The notes beneath the pieces are model-generated. The model was not told where the DNA came from and searched no databases. It worked only from the letters and a program-made list of their open reading frames with translations. 64,000 nt of DNA from Tritrichomonas musculus. Taxonomy: Eukaryota > Parabasalia > Tritrichomonadida > Tritrichomonadidae. Shown one piece after another: positions 11,123-22,584 of the stretch. Position numbers and translations under genes: made by a program. Numbering within the stretch: position 1 is the first letter of the stretch; the number at the start of each line of letters is the position of its first letter. The stretch covers positions 9,610,001 to 9,674,000 of the forward strand of contig JAPFFF010000001.1 in assembly GCA_039105265.1 (NCBI GenBank), in the 5' to 3' direction.

Positions 11123-11758
11123 CAGTCTTTTCGGGATTATAACGGAAATATCCACTTTCATAACGGAAAAGTTCATTATGATTACGGAAAAATTCGATTT
11201 CATAACGGAAAGTGTAACCATTTTTTTGTGAAATTTTTTTTAATATAGCACTCACTTAAAAAATCATGATTTATTTATATTATTTTAATTAAATTTCCAT
11301 TATATCAAATATACGTTGCCTTATGAATGCTTTCTAATTATATATTCTTGCATCAACTTATAAATAATATTTTCAAAATAGATTAATTGAATATTTTTGG
11401 TAATTTTCAAATGCCAATAGTTTATATTATGCATTGATATTAAATATATTCCATTAAATTCAATTTTTGTGAAAAAAAATTTTTGATGATATTTTTGGAA
11501 AAAAGTTTCTTTATGTTTATTCTCCTTTTTCGGTATCTATTCCATATTTATGATGATTTTAAATCTTTTTATTTATAATTTATTAAATAAAACCATGATT
11601 TTTAAATGAATGTTTTATAAAAAAGATTTTCACAAAAAATGGTTACGCTTTCCGTTATGAAATCGAATTTTTCCGTAATCATAATGAACATTTCCGTTAT
11701 CATAATGAACTTTTCCATTATTAAAGTGGATATTTCCGTTATAACCCCGAAAAGACTG
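11123..11758. mobile_element. 636-bp MITE, CAGTCTTTTCGGG ends, TA flanks
   Basis: CAGTCTTTTCGGGATTATAA at the left and its complement at the right (ATAACCCCGAAAAGACTG) are flanked by TA at 11121-11122 and 11759-11760. The inverted arms extend about 110-120 bases and contain internal repeats of the string ATAACGGAAA with variants. The centre is AT-rich and non-coding. The TA target and CAGT-type ends indicate mobilisation by a Tc1/mariner transposase, but the ends differ from the adjacent mariner element, so another family supplied it. It inserted four bases beyond that element. Confidence 0.8.
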
Positions 11759-11779
11759 TATTATATAAGTGATAAAAAT

Positions 11780-12420
11780 TCATTCAAATCTTTGATAAAG
11801 AGTAAAACTTTTTGATAATATTATTATCAAAAAATTGAATTGTTTTTTAATTGAAAAACTTTTTGAAATAGTTTTGCTGATGAAATAAATTACGATAACA
11901 TCTCCTGTGACACCTACCCAATCTGGTTCATTATCTGCATTTGTCCACCTCAATACAATATTTACACTGAAGTTCGAAGGTGTCTTAGCTAGATTAAATA
12001 CAAATGCTTGTCCACCATTCTTTCGGTCAACTTCATAGTCCATCTTTCGTGTTGTAGTAGCATAAGGTTCGAGATCAACAGTAGGAATATCAGTCTTGAG
12101 TGCATAAGGAGTAAGATCAACAGTAGGTATGTCAGTCTTGAGAGTATACTTCTCTTCAGCAACTTCTTTAGTCCCATATTAATTAAACTCATATGCTAGT
12201 TCATCTTTGTCTACAAATTTCTCTTCAACTTGGGCAGAGGTATAATGTTCTTCTTCTAATTCTGTTTTTAGAACATACGGACTCAAATCTACAGTAGCAA
12301 TTTCATCTTTCTTCACATATGGAGTAAGGTCAGGTATTTCATCTTTCTTGGCATATATAGTCATATCTTTATTTTCAACAGCTGTGAGTTGTGGTACTGT
12401 CTATTTCTTCTTTATGCTTG
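11780..12420 (-). pseudogene. Polinton fibre-like gene remnant
   Basis: The minus strand encodes repeated short units of the DLTPYVKKDEI type (also VDLSPYVLKTEL), the pattern found in virus and phage fibre shafts, followed by a compact region containing NGGQAFVFNLAKTP. This is fossil coding sequence, broken. A role as a capsid spike or host-contact fibre is inferred from the repeats and from its place beside capsid genes. Confidence 0.5.
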
Positions 12421-12756
12421 TTGTAGAATAAGTTGAACTCATCTGTGGAATCAAACTCTTTGATATAATTTGTTATAGGTTGGAGTATTGTGATTTCTGA
12501 CATCTTTTTTACAAACAAAAATGATAATAACAAATGTTCTTCTTTCATGTTTAATCATAGTTGAATTTTTATGATTGTGTGTGGAAGTATATTCTGTACT
12601 CCCTGATGAAGATCCGCCTCTAGATGAAAAAGTGAAAAAAAAATTGTACTGCTGATATGGAAAAACATTAGTGATGTGATAGATTGTACAAAACATTAGT
12701 GATGTGACAGATTGTGCTATTATTTTTGAGTTATAGAAGTCAGTCGGAATTCAGAC
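12421..12756. other. Non-coding spacer within the Polinton fossil
   Basis: No supported gene. Two adjacent copies of an AAAACATTAGTGATGTGA unit lie at about 12662-12717 (period ~29). Confidence 0.45.
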
Positions 12757-13011
12757 CTACTTCAACATAGGGACATCAAATCTGTTTACATTTCTGACTC
12801 CAATTGCATTTGTTACGCTTTTATTTTTGCCACCATTTGACCAAGAATCTGCTTTGTCTGCAAAATTGCCTACAGTATTGAGAACATTTCCTACTGTACC
12901 ACCGAAGACTGGAGCTATTGCTTTTGCTACTTTGGATACTATTGGTGCTGCTTTACTTACTACATTTTTCACCCCCTTTACTATCTTTTTGAAGAAACTT
13001 CCGAAAGCCAT
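12757..13011 (-). CDS. Small capsid-associated protein of the Polinton fossil
   Basis: 84 residues from the ATG at 13011. The N-terminus is an amphipathic, Lys/Val/Ala-rich helix (FGSFFKKIVKGVKNVVSK), then an Ala/Pro/Gly segment, then a polar tail. Small proteins of this kind next to the capsid gene of Polintons and adenoviruses act as cement, membrane-active or DNA-condensing components (pVI or pX-like); which one cannot be told from composition. It is divergent to the capsid gene. Confidence 0.5.
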   Translation of the reverse strand: MAFGSFFKKIVKGVKNVVSKAAPIVSKVAKAIAPVFGGTVGNVLNTVGNFADKADSWSNGGKNKSVTNAIGVRNVNRFDVPMLK

Positions 13012-13128
13012 GATTTTGAATTCGTGGAAAAAGATACTTTTTTTGAAACTGAAATGACATTCTAAAACGCTCAAACCAAGAATTTAGGAAATGATGAAGG
13101 TGACGTACTCGGGTTCTTCCAAAATAAG

Positions 13129-14950
13129 ATGCGCAATTTAATACAGAAAAACGGCGTCGACAACTCTTTCTCATTCATTATGGAAGAGTTTAAAGACAAA
13201 GATGCTCCACTCCCCGTGGGAGCCAATACCAAAATCAAGCTTACACACTCAGGACACTCAATAACACAAATAGAAAAATCATTCTCAACTATACTCCCCG
13301 ACTTCAGAATTAAATTGTCAGACCCTATAGATGTTTCAGCTGATAAGAATAAGCTCATGAAAAGATTTGTTGGCTTCAAAAATGCTGTGAAATTCTATGA
13401 GGACTGCAGATTCTGGATAAATGACAAGCTCCTCTCTGCATACAGACAAGATGAACTACAAAGGGAATCATTTGCGTATAACAGTATCAAGCCTAGAGAT
13501 GCCAAAGCTTCTAGTAAATTCAGTCATAGTATCTGGGAAAACGTTGCACAATACTTACCATCTGTCTGTGGAACCTACATTTGTTTAGTAGACATTTCTG
13601 ATGGACAGCCACATAATTTCACTATTGAACTCATAATTCCATTTACAGATCACTTGTACTTCAGGCTTGGCAACTCTACCCTAATGCTTTCTGTGGAGAA
13701 ATAGAAGAGGAAGTCAAAACAAGTCTTCACGCAATGGTCTGGTGTCAAGTAAATCCAAATATTGTAAAAGAAACATTGCAGTTTTTGAGGATAAAGAAAT
13801 TATAGAACCAATTCCAGCAGATGTTCCAATCTCACGCAAGTTCACACAAGTGGGCAGACCATCAAATATAGTCGTCCATTACTCAGAAAAGCCAGCATCA
13901 AATCAAGTCTTACACATAAAATACCAAAGACTACACGCAGGAAAAGCTTACACAGATACAGATCCAGCAAGTAGGGCAGACACACATAATGATGAAGCAG
14001 AACCTTTGACGATAGACTTCCATTATACAGAAGCCGACTACACTAAATATGGGGTAACAAAAGACGACATCAATAAAGCTACATTTGCAACTATGATAGC
14101 TGCTGCCAATCCTGATTATGTTCTCAGAGCTGGAGATAATGTGATAATCATAAGTGAAGAAGTTGAAGGTGCTTTAATAACTGATGTTAAGAAGAGCGAC
14201 GACAATATCAACCTTGATGTTTTCAGAGGTACAATACAATTGAGACGTTGCAACTTGGCAGGATTTGGACTAAAAGAAGAAAAATATCAAGGTTTAGTTC
14301 GAGAATTACAAACACCATTGCTAGTACCTTCGCAAGAACTAACTCGAGAAATCTTTGAGGGAAGTGCTAAGGTAAATGGACTTGAAATATCTAAGTCTGT
14401 ACCTCATCGTAACGCCACTAACATTACCATGATGTTTCCAAAATCACCGGCAGACATCACCTATTCTGATAATATTATGTACAGAAATGTTCAGCTCATC
14501 GTGAATAAAAGAACATACCCTGATACTGAATTCAGTGATACTTGTGCAGCAAGGTTCTACCAACATCAACTTCTTGCAAATGAGCTCGACGGAACTTTAG
14601 AAGCAACACAAGAATTTGAGGACTCTTTCACACAACCTCTTAATTATCCCGTTACTGGAAAGCGTTATACCAATTGCAGGAGTGATGGTACTTCTTTTGG
14701 TATCAATTTCCAAATGGAGAGAAGTAATATTAGATATGTCTTTGATGGTATCGATACTGGCTCAACATCTATTACAGTCAAATTTAGAGGACAGCCAATG
14801 TACCAAGGAGAGAACGACACATACTTTATACCAGACCTTGGCTACCCAGATCAACACCCACCTGCACCAGAAGCTTGGATTTGCAGCGATACATACTGGA
14901 CCTGGAGCACAAATGGTATACTGTATTTTGCTGTAGGTGTCCCTGCTTGA
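13129..14950 (+). pseudogene. Polinton major capsid protein remnant (double jelly-roll type)
   Basis: The N-terminal part carries the pattern seen in Polinton capsid proteins: LTHSGHSITQIEKSF, then RFVGFKNAVKFYED, then IWENVAQYLPSVCGTY. The C-terminal part is a long beta-rich region with a Trp/Tyr-rich end (WICSDTYWTW). The combined size fits a double jelly-roll capsid protein. The gene is broken, with about one break. It is the best family marker in this fossil. Confidence 0.7.
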
Positions 14951-15045
14951 TAAAAGTAAGTGGTGGGATCTCATTAATGTTGACTTTTTGATGTTTTTTA
15001 TTTTTGTTTAATTATTTTTGAATTTAATCTCATGAACAACAATAG

Positions 15046-15564
15046 ATGACAACAGAAATGACAAACTCACGAATAACAATAACACCGAAGAACATTGAGA
15101 AGTATAATATTTATTGGAATTATAGATGCTTATCACCAACAGCAATCATGAATGTATTAAAGCAGAACTTCCCCTCTCGTTATTTCAACACTGAATCCAC
15201 CACTCACGTTTTCATAAATAAACATTCAACGATGCCAGATCATTTTGCTAAACCTGATCGTGATAGTTGTAATGTAGAAGTAAGTTGTATCTCATTGTCT
15301 AATTATGAAATTATTTCCAATCATGAGGTATCAATGCTGTTTAATTGTGGAATGTTATTCATTAGGGTTACGAAGAGTGAAAAGTGGATGCGAAAATATG
15401 GTATGTCATTTGTTATAATCAACAATCAAATCACTGATGCAGAATCATTTTCGTACTATCCATCAAGCTATTCCAATATGTTGAAACGACCAACAGAAAT
15501 AGAAATACGAGAACATAAAGAAAAGAGAAGTTTAAATATAGTCCTTTATCATACTCAACAGTGA
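15046..15564 (+). CDS. Unknown protein at the right of the Polinton fossil
   Basis: 172 residues with its own ATG, 95 bases after the capsid gene and on the same strand. It has no domain I recognise: mixed alpha/beta, six cysteines, Asn- and Ser-rich. Codon usage is richer in C and G than the surrounding AT-rich DNA, like the capsid gene, so I attribute it to the element rather than the host. Confidence 0.5.
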   Translation: MTTEMTNSRITITPKNIEKYNIYWNYRCLSPTAIMNVLKQNFPSRYFNTESTTHVFINKHSTMPDHFAKPDRDSCNVEVSCISLSNYEIISNHEVSMLFNCGMLFIRVTKSEKWMRKYGMSFVIINNQITDAESFSYYPSSYSNMLKRPTEIEIREHKEKRSLNIVLYHTQQ

Positions 15565-15992
15565 AACCTATAAAAGGGATATTTTTTTGCACAATACAGG
15601 GTCCGAAATAACCTACCTTAAATCACATATGAAAACACTAATGAAAAACCCACACAAGTCCATGAATTTATCTCACATATGTATTTCGATAAAATGGCGA
15701 TCATCAAAAGGTTCACGATTTCGAGTTCAATGACGTTGATTTCGATTTTGAAAACGGTCCTGAGCATTGTTTTTGAGAAATCACGCATATTGAAGATATT
15801 ATTGGAGAAAGATATAAGAATTGTATCGAAAGTTTAACATATGTACTTGCACTAGGCGGACGACATTAAAAAGGGGGAGTGAGGACTTCGGTCCGAAATC
15901 ACCCTTTTTATCATACTACTATATTTATTGCTAATTTTTTCAAAAATTCGTCATTTTAAATTGAAATTTTTCAAAGTTTTTCTCTAAAAGTA
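15565..15992. other. Spacer with two GGTCCGAAAT repeats
   Basis: GGTCCGAAATAACC at about 15600 recurs as GGTCCGAAATCACC at about 15890, in direct orientation. Short coding-like fragments lie between them, but nothing I can assign. They may be subterminal parts of the Polinton fossil. Confidence 0.35.
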
Positions 15993-16290
15993 TTGCAAGA
16001 GAGATTGTGCCACAGCTTTTTGAGAGAACTAATAGAAAAAAATAAGAAGAAAATATAGAATAATATTTACTGAGACAATTCATGTTATAAAAGTGCATCT
16101 TTTTATGTTACAAAATTTTTACCGATCCTTCCTTTTGATGTAAGTCTCGGTAAAAATTATGTAAAAATATAAATAGATGCATCAATTTTTTTATTTACAT
16201 AAATATTCTCAAAATATTATTCTCCATTTTACTCCTATTTTTTCTTTCAATTAGTTCTCTCAAAAAGCTGAGGCACAATCTCTCTTGCAA
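15993..16290. mobile_element. 298-bp MITE with long inverted arms and 17-bp direct flanks
   Basis: TTGCAAGAGAGATTGTGCC at the left is mirrored by GGCACAATCTCTCTTGCAA at the right; the arms extend about 75-80 bases with few mismatches (shared AGCTTTTTGAGAGAACTAAT). AAGTTTTTCTCTAAAAG (15974-15990) and AAGTTTTTCTCTGAAAG (16291-16307) flank it directly, 16 of 17 bases alike, as a target duplication would. There is no coding region. It lies ~240 bases upstream of the TKL kinase start. Confidence 0.75.
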
Positions 16291-16527
16291 AAGTTTTTCT
16301 CTGAAAGTTTCACATTCAAAAAGTAAGTAATTCAGAATTTCCACAAATAGACGTTAACATAATCATCAAAAGGAATAATGTATCAAAAAAATTTAGTATT
16401 CAAATGCATTATAAAACAAAAAACAGATGCACACAAACTTAAAATGAATAACGTTTTTTTTTTTTTTATAGAAAAATTCAAATAAAGGTGATTTAAATTA
16501 ACCTTATATGAGAAAAAAATTCAAAGC

Positions 16528-19500
16528 ATGCTTTATCAAATAAAAATTTTAGCTAAAATGAAAAATTCTTCCTATTTACAAAAGATTGAAATTATAAAAA
16601 ACAAAGTTCTTAACTTTCAAGAGCGAGAAATAACAGCATATATTCACTGCTCCAAACTTAATGATTGCTGGCTTGCTTTAAAACAAGTTCCAGCATTACT
16701 TGACCAATTTAACCAAAAAGGGACGAATACACAGTTTACATCAATTATTCATGCATTCGATTCACTTATTTCTATCGTTGAACAACTTGAAGATCTTTTT
16801 TTACAATGTTCTCGAGATATGTGCGTTCAATTTCTTTTATCCACACCTGTTTCTGTACCTAAAACAGAAATATCAATGCTTAGAGATGCAGCAGCTTCTG
16901 CTTTTCATCAACTTGGAATTTTGCAAGGCGAAGAATTATTTCGTTTATCAAAAGACGAGCTTGAATTGCAAGAGAGCGTTGATATGAAACGTATATCACA
17001 AGTTTTAATACATATTTCGCTAAAAGGGCGTGATGATATTAAAAAAAGTCTTGATTTGCGCTTCAATTCGTTAAAACGCCTTGGAATATCAATTTCAAAA
17101 GAGGATATAACTGATTTAACTGTTCCAGAACTTCCACCAAATTTAAGAACTGTCATGAAACATGAAGAAATAGAGCTTGGAAAGCAGATCGGAAATGGTC
17201 AATCAGGCGTTGTTAAAATAGGAAAAATCATTAAAACAGGAGAAATTGTTGCAGTGAAAATTTTGCATAGGCGTGCCTTAACGTCACCTGAACTTGAATC
17301 ATTTCGACGTGAAATATACTCTCTGTCTGTTCTTATTCATCCATCACTTATTGATTTCAAAGGATATACAGAAGAATCTCCCTTTTATATTGTTACAGAA
17401 TATATGGAAAATGGATCATTATTTGATGTGTTACGTAAAAATCCTAAAGCATTAACACCCACTCTTAGATCATTAATAGCTTATGATGTAGCTTTAGGAA
17501 TTGAATATTTGCATGATCGAAAAATAATTCATCGTGATCTGAAAAGTCTAAATATACTTCTTGATGGAAATTACAAAGCAAAAATCAGCGACTTTGGAAT
17601 GGTTCGAACTAAAACGCAAGGACCAATGACAGGACTGATTGGTACAGCTCACTGGATGGCTCCTGAAGTTTTAATGTCATCTCCTTATTATAATGAGAAA
17701 GTAGACGTTTTCTCATATGGAATTCTTTTATGGGAACTTTTAACTGGAGATATGCCATATAAAAATATGTCACCTGGAAATATCACCATAGGGGTTATCC
17801 AAGGAACACTTCGCCCTCCACTTCCATCAGATACACCACCAAAGCTTGCAGAATTGATTCAAAAGTGCTGGAACCAAGACCCAACAAAACGTCCTTCAAT
17901 GAAGCGTGTCGTGTCTTACTTAAAGAATGCAAGATATCATTTTGAAGGAACAGATGAAAATGAATTTAATCAAAAGGCAGGCATTGTCACACATAAAAAG
18001 AGGCATAGATCAAAAGTTACTAAAATGCTTGAACCTGAAGAACTTGTTGCAAAATTCAAAAATCGCGACCAAACAGATTCTACAGAAAGTGATGATCAAA
18101 GTGAAAGTGGAATTGTCTTTAGTAATGGACAATTAATTGAAATTCTAAATGAAACATTATTGAAAAGAGCATCTGCATCTGCATTTGCCAAAGCTGGTGG
18201 CTGCCCAATTTTAATTGAAATAATAAATAGAAGAAACGATGATAGCGAAACAGTAATGAAAAGATTATCACAATGCAAATCTTCCAAAGTTTTCGATGTT
18301 GATGTTCTCTTAGCTTTATTAAGTTGTTCAAATAGCAATGATCCTAAAATTCGAAGGCGGGCGGTTCAAGCTTTAGTTAATTCATCTGATCTTCGATTTA
18401 ATTTCATTGCATCATCTCCATCTTTTCTCATTCAACTCCTCCAGTTTATGCGCAAAGATATTCAATATGATACAGCAAAAAGTCTTCTCCAACTTACACA
18501 AAAAATCCTTTCTTCAATTCAGCAATTACCAGACGGCTTAATTCAATTGCTTTTTGATATCAGAAGATTTTGGAAACAGCAAGATAAAAATATTTATGAT
18601 GATATAAACAATTGTTTTTTAACTGCATTACAGTTCCAATCAGCAAAAGAAAAATTTACAAAAGATAACTTCATTGAATTGCTTTCTTCTTTTGGTCAAT
18701 CAGTCAATATATTAAATGCTTATTGCGAAGGTATTGATCCACAACAACCCGATCCAATTTTTATATCACTTTTACACGGACTTCAAAAAACTCCAGAAAT
18801 TTGCAATTTCTTTGCTACAATTGCACAAAATCCACGATTTTCGAGGCATGTTGTTATGTGCCTTCCATTCAACCAACCCCCATCAGCAATTTGTAACATT
18901 TATACTGCTTTACTTAATGATCCAAATATAGATACACGAATTTTTAGTCATGAAGAATTTTACAAAGTTTCAGAATATTTAATTTCACATAAAAGATATG
19001 ATGAAGTTTGTAGCGCGCTTAAAGTTTGTACACCAGATTCAGATCTTTTACTAAAAAGTAATCTTTGCCAAGTTCTCAGTGATGAATTCATGAATGAAAA
19101 TGATGATGAAATAAATAACTTAGTTATCTTAATGGCTGCTATTTTTTCAACAGCAAGAGTCGCTCGCATTCATTGTTACAAAAAGATTATTCCAAGATTG
19201 TCTTCATTTTTAGTTAGTGGTAATCAATCTCTTTCAATGCCTTCTTTTCTCTGCCTATCAGCATTGGCTTTTCAATCTAAAGAAGGAATAAATATGCAAA
19301 ATTTATTATCAGCTGCTGCCTTTTATGTAACTTTCGACTCTCTTTTGATGAGAGGCATTTCTGCTAAAGTCATTCAGCAGTTCATTAATGAAAAAGGCAT
19401 TCATATAAGCAAAATTGTGTCGATTTTCTTGGAGAATTTTAAGGCTACTGATAATAATGCTAAAATAGCTGCCACTAGTTTGCTAAATGCATGCAGATCA

Positions 19501-19557
19501 CATAAAGATATAGATTCATCGATGAAACAAAGACTTACTCACATATCATCACGCTAA
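16528..19557 (+). CDS. TKL-family protein kinase with helical N-terminus and repeat-like C-terminus
   Basis: 1009 residues (1000 if Met-11 is used); TTCAAAGC immediately precedes the ATG. The kinase domain spans residues ~214-470: GNGQSGVV glycine loop, VAVK lysine at ~244, HRDLKSLN with catalytic Asp at ~336, DFG at ~354, GTAHWMAPE activation end. The set of motifs is that of the tyrosine-kinase-like group, expanded in trichomonads. Residues 1-200 are helical and resemble the N-terminal regulatory bundle common in these kinases. Residues ~530-1009 are helical repeats of ARM/HEAT type, likely a protein-binding scaffold. All catalytic residues are present, so I expect an active Ser/Thr kinase. 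Substrate unknown. Confidence 0.9.
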   Translation: MLYQIKILAKMKNSSYLQKIEIIKNKVLNFQEREITAYIHCSKLNDCWLALKQVPALLDQFNQKGTNTQFTSIIHAFDSLISIVEQLEDLFLQCSRDMCVQFLLSTPVSVPKTEISMLRDAAASAFHQLGILQGEELFRLSKDELELQESVDMKRISQVLIHISLKGRDDIKKSLDLRFNSLKRLGISISKEDITDLTVPELPPNLRTVMKHEEIELGKQIGNGQSGVVKIGKIIKTGEIVAVKILHRRALTSPELESFRREIYSLSVLIHPSLIDFKGYTEESPFYIVTEYMENGSLFDVLRKNPKALTPTLRSLIAYDVALGIEYLHDRKIIHRDLKSLNILLDGNYKAKISDFGMVRTKTQGPMTGLIGTAHWMAPEVLMSSPYYNEKVDVFSYGILLWELLTGDMPYKNMSPGNITIGVIQGTLRPPLPSDTPPKLAELIQKCWNQDPTKRPSMKRVVSYLKNARYHFEGTDENEFNQKAGIVTHKKRHRSKVTKMLEPEELVAKFKNRDQTDSTESDDQSESGIVFSNGQLIEILNETLLKRASASAFAKAGGCPILIEIINRRNDDSETVMKRLSQCKSSKVFDVDVLLALLSCSNSNDPKIRRRAVQALVNSSDLRFNFIASSPSFLIQLLQFMRKDIQYDTAKSLLQLTQKILSSIQQLPDGLIQLLFDIRRFWKQQDKNIYDDINNCFLTALQFQSAKEKFTKDNFIELLSSFGQSVNILNAYCEGIDPQQPDPIFISLLHGLQKTPEICNFFATIAQNPRFSRHVVMCLPFNQPPSAICNIYTALLNDPNIDTRIFSHEEFYKVSEYLISHKRYDEVCSALKVCTPDSDLLLKSNLCQVLSDEFMNENDDEINNLVILMAAIFSTARVARIHCYKKIIPRLSSFLVSGNQSLSMPSFLCLSALAFQSKEGINMQNLLSAAAFYVTFDSLLMRGISAKVIQQFINEKGIHISKIVSIFLENFKATDNNAKIAATSLLNACRSHKDIDSSMKQRLTHISSR

Positions 19558-22500
19558 ATATATCATTTGATTTGTTTTATTGTTATGATAAATCATATTT
19601 ATTGTTAAATAAATTAATATTACTTTACTTATGAATAGTGTTGTTAGAAGTATGGAAACTAAAATCTAGCCAAAGTTTTTAATTATAATTTTTAAATTAT
19701 CTTATGAATAATCTTTATATAATAATAAAAATATTTAATTTAAAAAGTAATCGCATAATTTTAAGATATTTATTATTTTGGAAAGAGGTATAGAAACCAA
19801 AATTTTGCCAAAGAAATATTATGTTTATATATTTATATTAATCTGTATTACATATTTAAATTATATTTATGATTTAATTAATATTATAATCATGAAATTT
19901 AAAGATATATATATTTTTAAAAAATTGGTTTAATTGAAATTTGTTAAGTTTATTTTTAGATCTCTGAATTTTAATTCAATTTTATTTTGAAAGATAAATA
20001 ATAACGGTTTTTTCTTATTCACTTTTTCAATAAAAACTAAATTAAAAAAAAGGAATTAAAGTAGAAAAAAAATATTGTGTGATCCGATTCTTTTACAAAC
20101 CAGCTAATTTGATTAACTATCAGATAAAACTTATTATATATTTCGAAGAAAACAAACGCTTGGGCCAGTTTTGAGTTATAATGTAATCTCTTTGGTTAAT
20201 GATAAAAATGCTTATTTATAAAAATTAATATTTATAATATGAATTAAATATAATTATGGAATTATTATTTTTTTTATTTATAGGATATTAATAAAGATAC
20301 CAATGTTTTAGATTTTAATAAAACTTATTGAAAAAGTTCAATTCTATACCTCTGTGTTGTTAAATGTTATATACAAAAAATCCAAACAGACTTTTGTCAA
20401 AATCAAAAAAAATTAAAATAGACTTTAAAGACCAATTTAAACATATAAAAACATTTTTAAAGCAAATTTGAATTAATCTTTTTTGGTTTTTTTGAGCTAA
20501 TCTTAATTATTTTTTAGTAAATTTTCAAAATAAAATTCCGACAAATATTGTGAAAAAAGGTTATTCAATTTTCTTGTAAAATTTATTGCTTTTTATATTT
20601 GCAAACAAGTATAAATTTATTTTTTTTAGTAATTAATTATATATTTAAAAGATTAAATATAATAAATATAAAGATAAATAGAGTTTATTTTAATTTTTGT
20701 CAACCAAAAAGTTATGTTTTTATTTTCTTAGGTATTCTCAAAAATTCAGAATAGCTTTTGATCAAATAAAAAATTTATTCTCTATTGTTACAATAAGCTG
20801 TAATAGTAATAATCAATCTTATTCTTTTCTATCAAATGCCGTATTTAAAAAAAAAAAAGTAAAATAAAATAAAGCAACGATATATGTAAAAACAGAAAGA
20901 TTAAACATATATATATATATTTTTGGATGAAATATTTATCTGCAAAGCTGAAATTTTGAATTAAAACAATTTGATTGGATTGATAAAAAAATTTTTTTTA
21001 AATGTATTTGATTTAAAATTTTCTATGTGTTTTTTAAAAAAGTAGCTATCGGGAGATTAACATTTTTTTTTTCTCTAGAAGAAAAAGTTCAGAATTTTTG
21101 AATAAAAAAAATAAAAACAATAGAAAAGGTTTAAAATTTTATCGAGTTTAAACTTTAGATCAATGGTGTAAACAAGCTTTGCTCGGTATTGATTATAAGC
21201 TTGCTTGACTCGGTTCCAATGACCATTTGAATTTTGCCATAACTTGGCACTTGTAGCTGATATCTAATAATCAAAAGATAAATTTGGTAAATGCTGTTCT
21301 GAATCTTCTTCAATTATCGATATCCTCGCTTTTAACTCCGGCTGTTATTTTAGCTGTACGTCTAAGATTTGAGAAAACTGTTTTTCTCTCAACATTCGTG
21401 TAATAAAAACTTTTTATAGTGGATTCCTATTGACCTGGCATTCGTGATGCAATAAATTCCCATCATCACCCGTGTAATTTTATGAGATTTATAATTTTGG
21501 GTCTTCTTTTTCGAAAGTTTTAAACTTTTTTCTTTTGGCCAATAAGAAAAAAAATTAAAATTTGACTAAAAAATAATCGTTTCTCACATTTTCAAAAGTT
21601 TACGTTATTCAAAAATTAATAAATTTTTTGAAAAAAACAATGCAAAATAATTAATGAAAAAGAATATAAGAATTTAAATAATATTTTATTAAACTACTAT
21701 ATTTATTTAATTTGGTAATGGCTGAGGATAACCGTTTATTTTTTCCAATTTTTTTATACTTATAAAATTATAATATTTTACCATTTGATATAAAATGAAT
21801 ATTATTTCATTAATATATATTTAATTTTTTGAAATTCAATAAATATATGAAGATAAACATGTTTCAAATAACAAAAAAATAGTTGAAATAATATTTTCAA
21901 ATATTTGAAAGGATTTATTCAAAATAATATTCACTTTTTCATAGAATTGTGTAAGAGATGAAAATTATTTTAATGAGTTTTTAAACATTCACAAATATTT
22001 CCATATTCATTTGAAAAAATAATCATTTTCAATAAGTAAATTGAAAACGAAAAAAATATTCATTCAAAAATTTTGAGATAAAATCATATAGTATCTTTTG
22101 AAGGCTTGAATTTTCATGCTTTTATAATGCAAAATATTTTAATTTTTTCAATAACGATAAAATATTGTGAAGACAAATGTAGAATTAATTCTAAAAATGA
22201 TGTCAATTTTATCAAATTCGGCACACTATTGATTTTTTCATATTGATAACGATAAAATTATTATTATAACATGCAAAATAGCTTATTCATAAAACCGAAT
22301 AACCAAATTACATTCATTTAATTATTGCTTATGGGACTTGCAGATAGTTATTTTAAGCACAATTAATTCCATTAAATGAATTAATAATGGAATTAATAAC
22401 ATAGATAAAAGCTAAAATAAATTTCCAAATAGATGAATAAAAAAAAAACCGTTTTACAAAAAAAATAATATACCACTTTTTGAAAAAAGAAATCAATTGA

Positions 22501-22584
22501 AAATTTTATTTTACATTTTTTGAATTGTTTAAGAATGAAGTGAAACAAATCAATTCAAAAAAGAGAAGCGCTTGTTGAGGAAAA
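19558..22584. other. 3-kb AT-rich intergenic region with a possible decayed coding patch
   Basis: Mostly homopolymer-rich AT sequence. GTATGGAAACTAAAAT near 19650 recurs as GTATAGAAACCAAAAT near 19791. Bases 21140-21490 are clearly less AT-rich; on the minus strand they contain interrupted peptide-like strings (for example GIYCITNARS and KLWQNSNGHWNRVKQAYNQY) in different frames, as expected of a decayed gene of unknown origin. A 13-bp perfect hairpin (ATTAATTCCATTA) lies at 22362-22397. Confidence 0.4.

Larger units (their letters stand above)
11780..15564. mobile_element. Polinton (Maverick) fossil: part of the capsid module
   Basis: Recognisable parts in order: a fibre-like gene (minus), a small Ala/Gly/Lys-rich protein (minus), the major capsid protein (plus) and an unknown gene (plus). 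Polymerase B, integrase, packaging ATPase and protease are absent, and no terminal repeats were found, so the outer limits are those of the readable genes only. The element is broken, with several breaks (roughly three or more). Its proteins are still easily legible, suggesting moderate rather than great age. It is bounded on the left by the TA-flanked MITE and on the right by another MITE at 15993. Confidence 0.7.

Noticed and set aside
12451-12696. 81-residue minus-strand frame in the Polinton spacer
   Set aside because: Contains tandem-repeat and low-complexity translation; no similarity to Polinton proteins.
19640-20360. Possible element bounded by GTATGGAAACTAAAA and an inverse near 20350
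   Set aside because: Only about a dozen bases agree and the direct copy at 19790 fits as well; not enough to call a boundary.
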